A stretch of DNA of 64,000 nucleotides from Heliocidaris erythrogramma (lineage: Eukaryota; Echinodermata; Echinoidea; Camarodonta; Echinometridae). The first letter of the stretch is position 1; the number at the start of each line of letters is the position of its first letter. A model generated the notes under the pieces. That model did no database searches. It was given only the letters and a program-made list of their open reading frames with translations, and was not told the DNA's origin. The DNA lies in assembly GCA_025617745.1 (NCBI GenBank), contig CM046863.1:59352085-59416084 (forward strand), in the 5' to 3' direction. Of the stretch, positions 20,680 to 32,184 are shown in pieces. The translations under genes and the position numbers were made by a program.

Positions 20680-21560
20680 ATTACGTCCCTATGCGCTGTA
20701 AGAAAGAGGGAAAAGGAAAAGTGGATAAAGAAGCTGGAGAAGAGTGAGGTATGTTCAACATACATGTACTACATCTAGGTATTTCTAAAAAGAAATGTTT
20801 TAGGACTTGCCGTAAAGTTGTCAACGGTTTTACAATTTTTGATATTTTCTGGAAATTTGTTCCAAAGTTCTGCTGATGCAACCTGAAAAAAGCGTGGCCC
20901 ATAAAATTTTGTGGAATTGTGAGAAGGGACTTTTTGGAAGATCTGATGTTTCTGTTTGGTACATATTGGATAACTAATTCAGTCAGTTAAGTAGGAGTCA
21001 ATCCTTTAAGGCACTTAAAGGTTAAGACAAGGATCTTGAACGGGATCGCGTAAAAGCCGTGCAGCAGAATTTTGGATTCTTTGGATTCGGTTCAACTGAG
21101 TTTCAGGTAGATTGTAGAGAAGAATATTACAATTATCGATATGACATATTACGAGGCTATGAACTAGTCTTTCTGTCAGTTTCTCATCTAAGTAACGCCT
21201 AATTTGTCCTATTTAGGAAAAGGAGGCTGCACGGCAAATCTTACTTGATCAGTCATTAATAAATGTTTGTCACATATACAACACCTATATTTCAAACAGT
21301 TTTTAATGGTTGTAAAACATGGCTTTCAAGTAATATCGGAGGACATTCAGTTTGACGAAACCGGGAGGATACATGAATAATTTGTGTTTTCTTTTCATTC
21401 AAGAGTAAGAAGTTGTTGTTACACCAAGTTTTAACGTCATAAAGACATCTTTACACAGACGATAGGGAGCATTCAACACATGAATGTTTAAACAAGTAAT
21501 AAATCTATCTGCATATCGTCTGCACAAATCATTGTAGCTAAGCCTTGATAATTAATTACC
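20680..21560 (-). pseudogene. Rex1/CR1-like LINE remnant, RT C-terminal half
   Basis: Read on the minus strand with frame changes, the order is a catalytic-box relic CADDMQIDL (near 21520), VKTWCNNNFLLLNEKKTQII, GVVYVTN, DEKLTERLVHSLVICHIDN, NILLYNLPETQLNRIQRIQN, SAARLL, and finally VPNRNIRSSKKSLLTIPQ, GHAFFRLHQQNFGTNFQKI and VLKHFFL. This matches the thumb and C-terminal region of CR1/Rex1-type reverse transcriptases. Many stops show it is dead. It differs from the CR1-like element at 44905-49800. Confidence 0.75.
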
Positions 21561-21589
21561 TTTTCCAGTGGTTGAGAGTACATTGAAAA

Positions 21590-22820
21590 TGCCAATTCAA
21601 GGTAATTACAGCCCTTTATCATTCCTAACAAGCTTCTCAAAAATCTAGAAAAAATGTTTATTGTGGACTCATTATATACGTTTTTAGATAATAAGCATGT
21701 CCTCTCCGGGTCTTAACTATTCACGCACGGGATTCTAATATTCTCCAAGTCCGTCGATACTATAAATCATTATTGTTGTATAAGTTATCTCACTATGTTA
21801 TAGAGGGGAAGGCCCTGGAGTGGTTCAGGAACTTCCTTAGTGATAGGAAACACTATGTATACATGAATGGCTTTGAATCGGCCCTTCAGTCAATTACTTG
21901 TGGTATCCCTCAAGCCTCTCTGTTTGCCCGCTCCAGTTTATTTTATGTACACTAACGATCTCCAAAACCATCTGCAGTCTTGTCATATATCCTCTTTGCC
22001 GATGACTCCAATATTTGTTGCTCTCACCATGAGCCTGATACACTTCTGAACATTGTAAACAATGATTTAAAGTGCCCTTTTGACTGGAATAAAGCCAAAC
22101 AAATTGTCGCTCATCATTAATTAAATTAAATTTCTAGCTATTTAGTAATTCTATATATATTATCATCCTTATCTATACAAATAAACAATAAATTATTTCC
22201 CTAGTCGAGTCTATCAGTTTTTGGGGTGTTTATATAAACAGTAAACTAACGTGGAAAACTCAAATTTATTGTTTATGTAAACTGTTGTCATAATATGACA
22301 ACAGTTTACATAAACAATACATTTGAACTTTCCACGTTAGTTTACTTATGTAACTCAGGTGTAATGAACAAGTTCTATTCTGTCTTAATCTTGCCTTATA
22401 TCTTAACTATTGTACCTGCATGGGTAAATAGCTCCATAACCCTCATGGACAAAATGGGTTGTAAGAATTGTAAAGAATGTTGGATTTCGTGCACATACAA
22501 ATGAGCTTTTCTGTAACTGCAATATCGTTGAGATATCTGACTTGTACTTTCTTGGAATCTTGGAATATTTATATATACGAACTAAGTAAGAACGAAGTAA
22601 TTTACCGGATGATTCCTCCCTATTTTTCAACCGAACATTATGATGTACATTCCTACCCAACTAGACAGACAAACCATTTCCATCTCCGAGCTCCCATCGT
22701 TTTTGCAAACAAAGCAATCATCTTTACTGGACCAAAATTCTGGAATACCCTGAAAAACGAACTGGTTGATAGCTCCTCCAACAATTATTTTGGAAGCTAA
22801 GATGTTACCTTTTAAGTAAG
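21590..22820 (+). pseudogene. CR1-like LINE remnant (RT to C-terminus)
   Basis: Degenerate but ordered motifs run GNYSPLSFLTSFSK (near 21603), YKLSHYVIEGKALEWFRNFL, SDRKHYVYMNG, ITCGIPQASLF, SYILFADDSNICC (catalytic box near 21995), LTWKTQIYCLC, NSGVMNKFYSVLILPY, and near the end YPTRQTNHFHLRAP and FTGPKFWNTLKNELVDSSS. They parallel ORF2 of the intact element at 45540-48548 (SHYGVRGTALDWFKSYL, FILFADDSS, CTGPRFWNSLDSS), so it belongs to the same broad clade. Frameshifts, a deletion before SHYV and an inverted duplication at 22240-22346 disrupt it. Confidence 0.75.
22240..22346. repeat. inverted duplication (about 50-bp arms) inside LINE remnant
   Basis: The left arm begins AGTAAACTAACGTGGAAA and the right arm ends with TTTCCACGTTAGTTTACT. 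They meet at TGTCATAATATGACA with almost no spacer, and a few mismatches are visible. Confidence 0.95.
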
Positions 22821-22867
22821 TATGTATAAATATTCACGTCATGCTGGATCGTACAGGTGGTCACATT

Positions 22868-23179
22868 GGTCCGTATTCTGAACTCCGGTTTAACTTAAAC
22901 CATGGTCTAAATGTGTGGTGTAACTATGAGCAGCCAAGTGTGACACAAATCTCTAACAGTAGATATTCAATTTATTTATTTTTTTTGGTACTCAAATTTT
23001 TAAAAACTGTCAGGAATGATACTAACAATAGTTTTCTTGACCATTAAAGCATGAGACCAGCATCCAGTAAACATAAGGAACATACAGTGTAAACAAAGTT
23101 TTGACATTTTTGGCTACCCATAGTTAAACCACAGATTTAAACCATGGTTTAAGTTAAACCGGAGTTCAGAATACGGGCC
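22868..23179. mobile_element. 312-bp MITE with about 39-bp inverted ends
   Basis: The left end is GGTCCGTATTCTGAACTCCG and the right end its complement with one change (GGCCCG...). The similarity continues through GTTTAACTTAAACCATGGT. There is no coding region, and no clear target duplication is visible. Confidence 0.8.
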
Positions 23180-23331
23180 ATAGACTTTGTTCTTTTTACA
23201 CTGTCCTGCCTTTACAATTTTTCTTTCGCTTCTTTCTTTTTCCTCTTCTGCTTCTTTTTCTTCGTTTCGTTACTCTCTTTATCGTCGTTTTCTTTTAATT
23301 ACTCCATATTATGAGATTTGTTCTCCTTGTT

Positions 23332-23754
23332 CAGTCAGACCCAACTCCGTAATACCGACTCCGAAAACGGCGTATAGAACAAGATGAATATAGAGCCCTC
23401 ATCGTTCAGTGCGAGGCAGTGTGTACAAAAGGCATGGGGAAAATCGTGCAGTGTCGGCCTGCTGTTGATAATATATTTTTCAAAAATAATGCTGCGGATA
23501 TATTTATTTCAAATGTTTGTCATTTGAAATTCACTTCATATGACGAATCATTCAAGGATTTTGAAGATAATTGACACGCAGCATTATTTTTAAGAATATG
23601 TATATCGTTGGCAGGTTGACTTTGCAAGATTATCCACATGCCTTTTGTACACACTGTCTCATACTGAACGATTAGGGCTCTATATTCATCTTGTTCTATA
23701 CGCCGTTTTCGGAGTATATACCTGTGCTCGGTATTACGGAGTTGGGTCTGACTG
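23332..23754. mobile_element. 423-bp fold-back element with 5-bp target duplication
   Basis: Arms of roughly 105 bp begin CAGTCAGACCCAACTCCGTA and contain CGGCGTATAGAACAAGATGA. A second inner pair (AAAAATAATGCTGCG/CGCAGCATTATTTTT) extends pairing toward the centre. TTGTT flanks both ends (23327-23331, 23755-23759). The right arm has about 13 extra bases. Confidence 0.85.
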
Positions 23755-25379
23755 TTGTTTGTTTAGTAAATCTGATATTTCTATTCCGTTTCGCTTTTCA
23801 TTACATATTAATCACAATAATCACAAATACTTATAATGTTAAGTACTCTAAACGGGAGCCTAATAATTCACAAGCTATTATGCTTTTTATTTAGGCTCCT
23901 CTCACTTTACAAATTTCTGCTTTTTTCCCAGTCGTTCCTATATCTCTCTAAACGTTTCACCAATTTACTGCACATTGTACTTGATTTGAGTCTGTTATTC
24001 GTACGTTTTGAAATTGACGCATATAATTATGATAGTAATAACTGAATAGTTTTTGATGTGAAATTGGAACAAATAAAACTTCAAACTTTACTAATATGTC
24101 ATACAAATAATAAAACTCCTCTCTCCATTCGCAAAAAAAATCACAGAAACTGGCCTCAAAATGGTCTACTATCTACTGCAGATATAGGGTAATCAGTGAG
24201 CCGGCCTAAATTTGATTTTAAAAAAGGTCAGAAATTGTTTGAATGAATCTTATAATTCACCTCTTTTGCTGTTGCTTGCTATAAACATATAAAACTAGAA
24301 AGGCCGTCAAAGGCGGCAGACCCACGCCTTAACCCAATAGGTTTTGTTTTGTTGCGATTATTTTTGTAAGCAGTAGCCATTCAAAGGGGATAACAAGAGG
24401 CACATCTCCCCCCCCCCCCCCAAAAAAAAAAAAAAAAAAAAAAAAATTTGCCATAATCCAGGTCATAGCTTTGTGTGTCCCCACCCTTGAAAAAAATCTT
24501 CTGAAAAAGATATTTTATTATTGAAACATCCCTCCCCTAAAAGTAATTGATTAGACATGTCAGAGAGCGTGGCGTGATGAGAAAAAAAATGTTAGCAATT
24601 TGTATTCAGTGTTCAGTGACATGTCAGTGTGTTAGTAAATGTATTCATGTTCTATCTTTACATTGCAATTCGGGTTGTTGTTTTGTTTTCATCGGGCTTG
24701 GATAAAATAAATATGACGACAAAAGAAGTTGGATCTCGACTTCAAAATGACGTGCATGCGAGGAACAGAGCTTATTCACTCATTACTACAGTCAACCCCA
24801 GGGCACTTCGCGACAGTGCTGTGTATATACGTACACAGCGATCAACCACTCACTCAGATCAACACACGCGAGTGCGATAGACACTCACGTCGAAGAAACT
24901 CACCAGATTTTCACCGAAAACAATTAAAATCACGTACTACACGTCCACCAGGATAAAATAAATCACAAAAACTTCCAAAACAAAGTGGAAAGAACGGGAA
25001 AATAAACAGAAATGCACAGAAGATAAGAAATAGAGGAGAAATTAGACGTGCTAGGCTATACGAATACCGTATACCTAGCCGCTTTCGATTTCGCAACGAG
25101 AGTACAGTTCGAGTGCAAAAAATCCCTTGTTGCTGGGATACGTTGCTTTGAATATTCATTGCAGGCTCGTACGGATTTGAAGTGAAATGGCAAATAATGG
25201 GTCTAAAAGTCTTCTAAAATTCATAAACCTGAAATAGACTTTTGGTGAGAAGAAGTAATGAATGTTTTGATTGGCCCAAATATTTCTGCATCTGCAGGCG
25301 AAGTTTGGGGTCATCAATCTTTCTAGTTTCTTTCCTGTCACTCTCTGAACTGAAGTTCCTATACTTTACTACAGGGTCA
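23755..25379. other. gene-free intron stretch
   Basis: No supported gene. A C then A run spans about 24409-24446. Short open frames lack family motifs. Confidence 0.45.
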
Positions 25380-25740
25380 AAAGTTCAAGGTCACACAGAA
25401 TGTGCAGGGGTCAACCAATCATCACCAAAATCTAATCGATTCTTTCCTGTCACTTTCTGAACAGTCCCTGAAAATTTGGTGCAAATCCGTTCACCCGTTC
25501 TCTTGTTATCTTGTACACAAACAAACAAACAAACAAACAAACAAACAAACAAACAAACAAACATACGGAGCCCTTTACATAACCCTGCCGATTTCATCGG
25601 CGTGGGTAACAAACATACGGAGCCCTTTACATAACCCTGCCGATTTCATCGGCGTGGGTAACAAAAAAAAAAACAAACAAACAAACATACGGAGCCCTTT
25701 ACATAACCCTGCCGATTTCATCGGCGTGGGTAATAATGAT
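25380..25740. repeat. LINE-tail-like dispersed repeat with (ACAA)n and three 49-bp copies
   Basis: CCTGAAAATTTGGTGCAAAT followed by CCGTTCACCCGTTCTCTTGT resembles 3' tails of widespread invertebrate LINEs (recalled, not searched). An (ACAA)n run covers about 25515-25562. Then a block beginning CATACGGAGCCCTTTACATA and containing GCCGATTTCATCGGCGTGGG occurs three times (25562, 25614, 25686). The middle of each block is a small hairpin, GCCGATTTCATCGGC. Confidence 0.75.
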
Positions 25741-26039
25741 AAATCTATTATATATACATAACGACAATACTTGGCCTAACGGAGTTTTTTTCCATTGCAG
25801 TCAAGAACTAACGTCAATTATTTAACAAGCTATCATTATTAACAATCACAACAAACCATAATCCACATTGTTAAAACGTACTAATAGGAGTAAACTCCTT
25901 ACGTGTGTTAAAGCAACCATATTTTGCTGGTTTAACAGCGTTTGTCTGACGTCTACAATCCAATTTATATGTAAAAAAAAAGGTAAATAAGAACAACAGT
26001 CATGACAGTTGATTTGCACATTTTGTGTGTCGTACTTTA
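25741..26039. other. no gene seen
   Basis: AT-rich, without motifs. Confidence 0.4.
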
Positions 26040-26300
26040 TTTCTTTATTCCCGCGAACTTTCGTTTCCACCTGATATCGCTTAAAATATAGGGGGTGTAC
26101 ATTATAGTAATGTCTAACAGTCACTCTCCACCACTTGAATAGTCTGGTAGTGGTCATGTGCCCATCTTTGGAATCCGGCGAGTAATTTCTTACAGGTTTC
26201 ATAAAGTGTCCTTTCTAGATAATCTAACTACATAATGGTGGGTGGATTACCATGATAGGGGCGTCTAACAGGCACTCGCCAGCACTTGAATTAGTTTATC
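26040..26300. repeat. dispersed repeat, single unit related to 29275-29860
   Basis: Shares GCGAACTTTCGTTTCCACCT, GTCTGGTAGTG, GGCGAGTAATTTC and the GGGGCGTCT...CAGGCACTC stretch with the array at 29275-29860. Confidence 0.75.
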
Positions 26301-26964
26301 TTTAAATATGAGAATGTTCAACATTTACTTCAAAATGACATGAAATATGTACAGACTAAACCTGTTACGGCTTCTACTTATTACAAGACAGTCTACATAT
26401 TACCAATGCCTGTATCTGCAACATTTGTATTTATGAATACCTACAGGTGTTATTTTTAGCATGTATCCTTGTACCCTGCAACATAAGAATCAGTTGTCTG
26501 GAGTTTTATGAAGGTTTTTTGGTATTTACAGACCTTACGTTCCACTTGAGCTGTGCTTATGACAACTTTCTTTTCTATGTATGATTTCATGTGACCATAC
26601 ACGAAGATTGTAAATTCATGATGTCCATGGAAATAAAAATGAACATCAAATCAAATCAAATCAAATGTATTTTTTGGAAACGGAGATTGCTCTGAACGTG
26701 AAGAATTCAGCGTAAATATGAGTGAGTTATAATGCATACGTATATGTATATAGTGCGTTATGGTATCGGTGGCGAATCTAATTCACCAAAATAAACAGAG
26801 ATCAGGTGTAATTCTTTATTACCTTTATTAGTGTATTCGATTATGTCACTTGGTTTCTAATTGGGCCTATAGCAACGTTCCGATTCTTTCTAACTAATAT
26901 TATCTGTCTAACTTCATAATACGTTGAATGAAATATGCTGAGATAAGGTATTTCTATGAATATA
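26301..26964. other. no gene seen
   Basis: Contains a short (AAATC)n run near 26643-26666; otherwise featureless. Confidence 0.4.
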
Positions 26965-27007
26965 ATGCATAACTTTACAAGTATTTAACGTATGTAAAGT
27001 TATGCAT
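26965..27007. repeat. hairpin with perfect 15-bp arms
   Basis: ATGCATAACTTTACA and TGTAAAGTTATGCAT arms around a 13-base loop. Confidence 0.9.
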
Positions 27008-28660
27008 AATACAGGCTATCGATCATTCTGAAAAGTGTGACCTTTTTTTTTTAATTCCAAAAGTCATGACCTCAGCGTACTGGGATGGAAAGCTTTAGAC
27101 ACTATATGATTTGAAACTTGAAGTTAGAAGACTACCCCCCCCCCCCCCCCCCCCATTTTCGTATATTTCTTTCTCTTCTCTTTCTCTCACATTTCATCTG
27201 ACCCTCTATCATACCTCTTGCCCAATATTATTATATGCAAATAAATTGTATCATTTCTGTATAGATCTATTTAGGCTGAATTTTGGAAGGTTCTTTTGTT
27301 TCCCCTTCTTTCTCTTTTATCCTATTCTTCACAGGAGTCTAAGTATTATTTTGTTAATTATTATCAAATTTTAGATTTACTTGAGATAACTGGAGCAAGC
27401 AATCAATATCTACTCCCAGACGAAAAATTACAGCATTGGAAAAGCTTCATTCAGAGAATTTATTGAAGGGTAGTGTGGATGTGATATCATGTGCCTGATC
27501 AATGTACAGGCACCCATGTAGGGATAAATTTTACCTTTTTTATCTTTAAGGAGAAGACAAATGATGAGAGAAGAAATTGGTCGAAGGATGTTTATGTAGT
27601 ACCCAAATATTGTAGTTATGCAACATTTTCATAACCAAAGCTAATTGATGTTACTAAAATCCGCACACCTGTAATAAGATCTAGTCATTTTCGGTGATTT
27701 CCCCCTCGAAGATGATGTAATTGTTGAAAAAAAAAAGTCATATGAAATCAATAGTAAATAATTATTTGAACACCTATTTTCATATGTACCTAAAGAGGGG
27801 GGGGGGGGGGGGGGGGGGGGTAATTACTGGTTCAGATCAGTGTCATGGCTACAGAATTTACGAAATCATTGTCCTTTTATTTCGTTCACACTGACAATCA
27901 TATCAAGAAAGGAGAACACGATGATCGCAATTATTATAAAATGGTACATCAAATCGAATCTCCAAAACACTTATCACAACCGATTAGTCTTCACTCCAGG
28001 TCTATGACATCAGCCCTATAAGAGTGCAGGAGTTGGTCCTAGTGGGATTAGTGGATTTATGGGGACCTTATGAGCAGCACAAGAAACATCATAATAACTG
28101 TAGCTTAGACCAGGTTTGTGGGTAGTCTAAGTTGCAGCCCATGTAAAAAGGAAAACAAAATTAATGTTGAAAAACACCCGTTCATATTTTCATCAAGTCA
28201 ATGAAACTGCATGAACTAGTCAAGACAGCGGTTCCATTGCTAGCACGGGGAGGGGGGGGGGGGAGTGAGACATTGCGTAATGATTTCTCTTAAAAATAAA
28301 ACTGACCAGATTCTGGACTAGTCTGAGGGCTGCCAGGGCCGCCCTCAGAGCACATCAAGATGTGGTCTCAGACTGGACCTGTCAGGGACACCTTTTGTCC
28401 ATGTATACCTAGCTCTGGGCGGTCAGGAGCTTTTTCCCAGTTGAACTGGCGTCTTAGTCATGGTTTGTGACGTCATCTCTCACAATTCACCGACTGGTTT
28501 GTTTGTTTGTTTTATTTTGTTATGAGAGAGAGGGAGAGAGATCTGATTTCCTAAACATTTACCGATGTCTAAATTTTAATGATAATAATACGGGGATAAG
28601 CAATAGCATATGCTCCTTTTGCAAAACAAAAAAAAAATCAAGGGGGAACAGGGAAAAGGA
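27008..28660. other. gene-free stretch with poly-C and poly-G tracts
   Basis: A C tract at about 27134-27154, G tracts near 27797-27820 and 28250-28263, and a small hairpin CTGAGGGC/GCCCTCAG at 28321-28346. The short open frames here show no conserved family. Confidence 0.45.
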
Positions 28661-28689
28661 TTTAGATAATAAAATTGATAATATTTGAT

Positions 28690-28905
28690 GATAATACCTT
28701 TATATTAGAGGAAATTAATAAACTAAAATCAGAATTGGAAGGTTTCCGTTTAAAAACAAATGAAGGAATAGCAATTAGATCTCAGATAAAGAGGATGCAG
28801 GTTGGAGAAAAACCTAAATTCAGTAATCGACTGAAAATGGTAATATTTTTGAAAGGCAAAATGACATACTCAGGTGTACGGAAAAAGAATCTGATGAAAT
28901 AAAAT
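28690..28905 (+). pseudogene. fragment of Tx1/L1-like LINE (endonuclease-RT linker)
   Basis: Reads EEINKLKSELEGFRLKTNEG, then AIRSQIKRMQVGEKPK. L1/Tx1-type proteins have a comparable region (...I.SRA.W.EEGEK.TKFF) between endonuclease and RT. It is short and broken after GEKPK. Confidence 0.5.
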
Positions 28906-29274
28906 TGGAAATATTATTCAATTACCCTGACATTCCTAACACTGCCTAAGGACAATTGTCAAACTCACAAAAATGGGCACATTAACATTGGTTCTTGAAG
29001 GAAACAAACCTAGACATCAAATACAAAATTGATGGCCGGTTTCTTTACTGGATGTTATTTACAAATTAACATCAGGTTGTATTGCAAAAAGATGCAAGTT
29101 TTCTCTTTTTTTAATACATGAAAATCAAATTCGCAATTGAGAAGCCGCAAAGCTATAGTAAAGGGCATATGGTAGTCTTACATTGCAGACACTCTTTTAC
29201 GACTGACCAGGGTTTGTGCCTCCAAACTACCTTAAGGGTGTACTTACTGAATGGAGGGGGGGGGGGGGGGGCAG
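28906..29274. other. no gene seen
   Basis: Possibly further LINE decay; contains a G tract near 29257-29271. Confidence 0.4.
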
Positions 29275-29860
29275 ATCCCGCGATCACGCGAACTTTCGTT
29301 TCCACCTGACCTCGCTCAATGTATAGGGGGGGGGGGGGGGTTGTAGGCCTACGTAATGATAAGGGGCGTCTGTGGCGTCTCTCCAACAATTAAAACGTCT
29401 GGTAGTGACCATTTGTGTATCTGGCGAGTAATTTCCCACCGGGTTAATAAGTTTTCCTCTCTAGCTGACCAAGCTGAATTATGTGGGGGGGGGGGGGGGG
29501 GGGGGGGGGGGGATTTAGTGGCGGCTGGCAGGCATTATTCACCACTTAAATCGTCAGACAGTAGTCATTTTCGTATAATATTATTTGGACTGTGCCGAAC
29601 AACTTCCAATTGGTTTAATTGGCTTTCCTTTCCAGCTGATTAGCTCATTTTTTTTTTTATTTTTTTTTTTTTTTTGGGGGGGGGGGACAATTTTGGGGGC
29701 GTCTGGCAGGCACCCCATCACTTAAAACGTCTGGCAGTGCCCATTCATGTTCCTTGGGACTACATGGCGAATCTTGTCATATAGGTTTCTTAAGGTTTCC
29801 TTTCCAGCTGATCTAGCTCGAAATTGTGACCACTTTGTGACCTCTCACTGGCCACCCGCC
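29275..29860. repeat. diverged tandem repeat, three units of about 170-190 bp with G tracts
   Basis: Units share GTCTGG/AGACAGT(A)GTGACC, CCAATTGGTTTAATTGGCTT-like or GGGTTAATAAG parts and a closing TTTCCTTTCCAGCTGATTAG type motif (about 29455, 29625, 29805). G tracts (29324-29340, 29484-29512, 29677-29687) separate units. Related to 26040-26300. Confidence 0.7.
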
Positions 29861-31144
29861 CCCCCCCCCCAAATAGAACATGCCAAACGGTCTATTCGTT
29901 ATATAGGACTATGCGATCTTGATATTCATGCACATGAAAATTGGTTTCCTTTCCAGCTAGGTTGACTCCCTGGCAGTTTTTCTTATATCTTTCAAAGCAT
30001 CAATTTTCATTCACTTATAAAATTCAACAAGAAGCATCCGTCTCGCAGGAAATCGACACTGCTTACAATTAATGCACGAACACGACCCTCTTTCTTTTTG
30101 TAGAAACTCATCCTTGAAATTTGCGCATAAGTCATTCGGTATCTTAGGAAGCACATCAAACGTATGTTGCATGCCTTCTGATGCTCAAAATTTGAAATTT
30201 GTTCCAATATCACTGAATTAAAGTTATGACATTGGGATTGTGGTCATTTTGCCTTTAGGGCGTGCTCACTGAAGCGTGACCAAATTATTTCTCCTGAATT
30301 TCACACGAAAGGTAACTGAGAAGTGCAGCTGCACATGTCTCTGTATATATCCCCAGGTTCCTGATTCAGAAAATACAGAGATTTGTTTTAAGGGGAACTC
30401 ATTTCTTGTGTTGTGTTTATTTAGCAAGGGAATTGACAGTTTGGAATGCTTTCAAATGTTTAACCTTTGCAAATGCGATTCATACATTTTATCCTAATTG
30501 GGGGCAAAATATTTAACAAGAGGCTGCTTGAACCCTTTAAAAATGCTATTCATAATCTATATCCTTTACTGGGGCGCAAAATGACAAGATTCTCGAGTAC
30601 AAATTATGGGAGGGAGCAAAGCGACCAAGCTTTAGAATTATTTGGATTCCCCCCCCCCCCCCCCAAAAAAAGCATTATTTCTATATGTAGTTCACTTTAC
30701 GCTGCGGATATGGGATGAATAATCCTGAATGATCATAATTTTTCCTGAATTTTCTCTTTTTCTCCTTTCTCTCTTTTGTGTTTTCTTTTTGTTGTGCCCC
30801 CCCCCCCCCTTTAAGGGCCGTCCGGGGCACATGGCCCCTGCCTCCCCCCAGTAAATGCACCACTGCGTAACACCATAACCATAACGTTACCACACAAATG
30901 TGTGGTAACGTGAAAACTCCCCCCACCGCATGGCGAAACAAAATGAAAACATGGGAGAAGGAGAGAAGAAATGAAAGAAGAGGAAAAGGGGCAAGCAAAG
31001 AAGACGGTAGGACCCCTTTCCGCACCCTCTCCCTTATCAGTGGCCTCGTAAATTTCCCTTAAGTTATCCGATTAAGATAATGATGCCAGTGCTCCTAATA
31101 ATGGCTGAACTAACGCTACGCCACTGTCTGAAAGTAATCGCACC
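29861..31144. other. repeat debris without gene
   Basis: A stretch around 30460-30660 with GAGCAAAGCGACCAAGCTTT is related to the interior of the 2-kb element (compare 15150-15180). C tracts occur near 30650 and 30797. Right-end remnants of GCACCACTG/TACGCCACTG type lie near 30865 and 31128. A perfect hairpin lies at 30884-30911. Confidence 0.5.
30884..30911. repeat. perfect 28-nt hairpin
   Basis: ACGTTACCACAC and GTGTGGTAACGT arms around AAAT. Confidence 0.95.
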
Positions 31145-31330
31145 CGCCCCCTTCCACTCATTACATCAAATCCATCTTTAAAACAAGCAAGAGTCATATT
31201 ACCATTTCTCATAGATCTATAAACCGTAAGCATATTGTTTCTCACGTATAACAATATTATTTTCTCAAAGAAGTAAATACTTAAACTTTTGAACCTACAA
31301 TAAAAAAGGCAACATTGTTTCAACATTGAT
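31145..31330 (-). repeat. orphan copy of the mini-exon intron flank
   Basis: ATCTTTAAAACAAGCAAGAG, CATATTACC..., TTCTCAAAGAAGTAAA and TTTTGAACCTACAATAAAAA follow the same order as 1566-1785 and 10941-11115. Where a mini-exon should lie (lower coordinates) there is other DNA ending TACGCCACTG, so the exon was probably lost to a mobile-element insertion or deletion. Confidence 0.6.
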
Positions 31331-32012
31331 TTTATTAAAATATACTTAGCTCGAGTATTGTAAATGTTAATGGCAGGTTCGATTAACTTCTATATGACTG
31401 TATAATATTAAGTTGTCACGTTAATCAAGCAACTACGGCGGTATTCACTTGACTATTCATTTAAAGCCAAAGACAAGTGAACACACATGTGCCGTTGAAG
31501 ATATAGAAGACAACACAATCGGAGCTTCAAATATATTCGTTACTAATGGAGTGCCCTCCCACGTGCGATAAAATGTGATTATTTCCGGGACCCTTGCTTA
31601 GCATATTTTGTTGTCTCGTATTATTTTGTCATCTAGTTCTAATTTTTACGGGGGAAAAATCAAAACAATATGGAAAATCAATCAATGTGCAAGCTCGGTG
31701 GCAAATCAAATCATAGATGAATATGGGTGAAGATGCAAATGGGGCAATGATGATCAAAGAATCGACTAACAAACCAGTAATCATGTTAGTTATCCATGCT
31801 TTTATTTTTTGGAAATTTGCATCGAGTTTGTTCCGGTTCACAACTAGGAGGCTCGCGCGTTTTTAACATTTTAGATATGCACTCATATCTTATATCACAT
31901 AGTTCGAGTTTTTCTATTTAAAACTAGAAAGGAACAGTCCGATGAAGATAAACAAAACTACAATAGCAATATCAGTATGTATTATGTCCCTATAAATAGA
32001 ATACAATCATAC
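31331..32012. other. intron downstream of mini-exon B
   Basis: The last 100 bases resemble the corresponding intron of exon A (TAGAAAG...CCGATG...GAT.AAAC). No other feature. Confidence 0.45.
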
Positions 32013-32078
32013 CTGTGCTATCTTGCAAAAGAGTCGTCGTTTGATCACATGGGTCTTTCTGGTTTGCGAGGTATGCAC
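32013..32078 (-). CDS. mini-exon B of the NLR gene (linker module)
   Basis: A 66-nt exon between a long pyrimidine tract plus TTTGCAG acceptor and donor GTATGA. In phase 1 it encodes AYLANQKDPC followed by DQTTTLLQDST without stops. It is the first intact module after the Death-domain exon, to which it joins in frame as LSE-Gly-AYL if the damaged exon A is skipped. The very strong acceptor supports its use. Family unknown. Confidence 0.75.
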
Positions 32079-32184
32079 CTGCAAAAAAAAAAAAAAAAAT
32101 TATTTGTTCGCTCAAGGCCTGGAGCACTGCACATGTGTTTCTTTTCCAATATCTTTTTTTTTTAATTCCTATATGAAAATTTAC

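Noticed and set aside
25391..25612. 73-residue minus-strand frame with VCLF repeats
   Set aside because: Produced by the (ACAA)n run.
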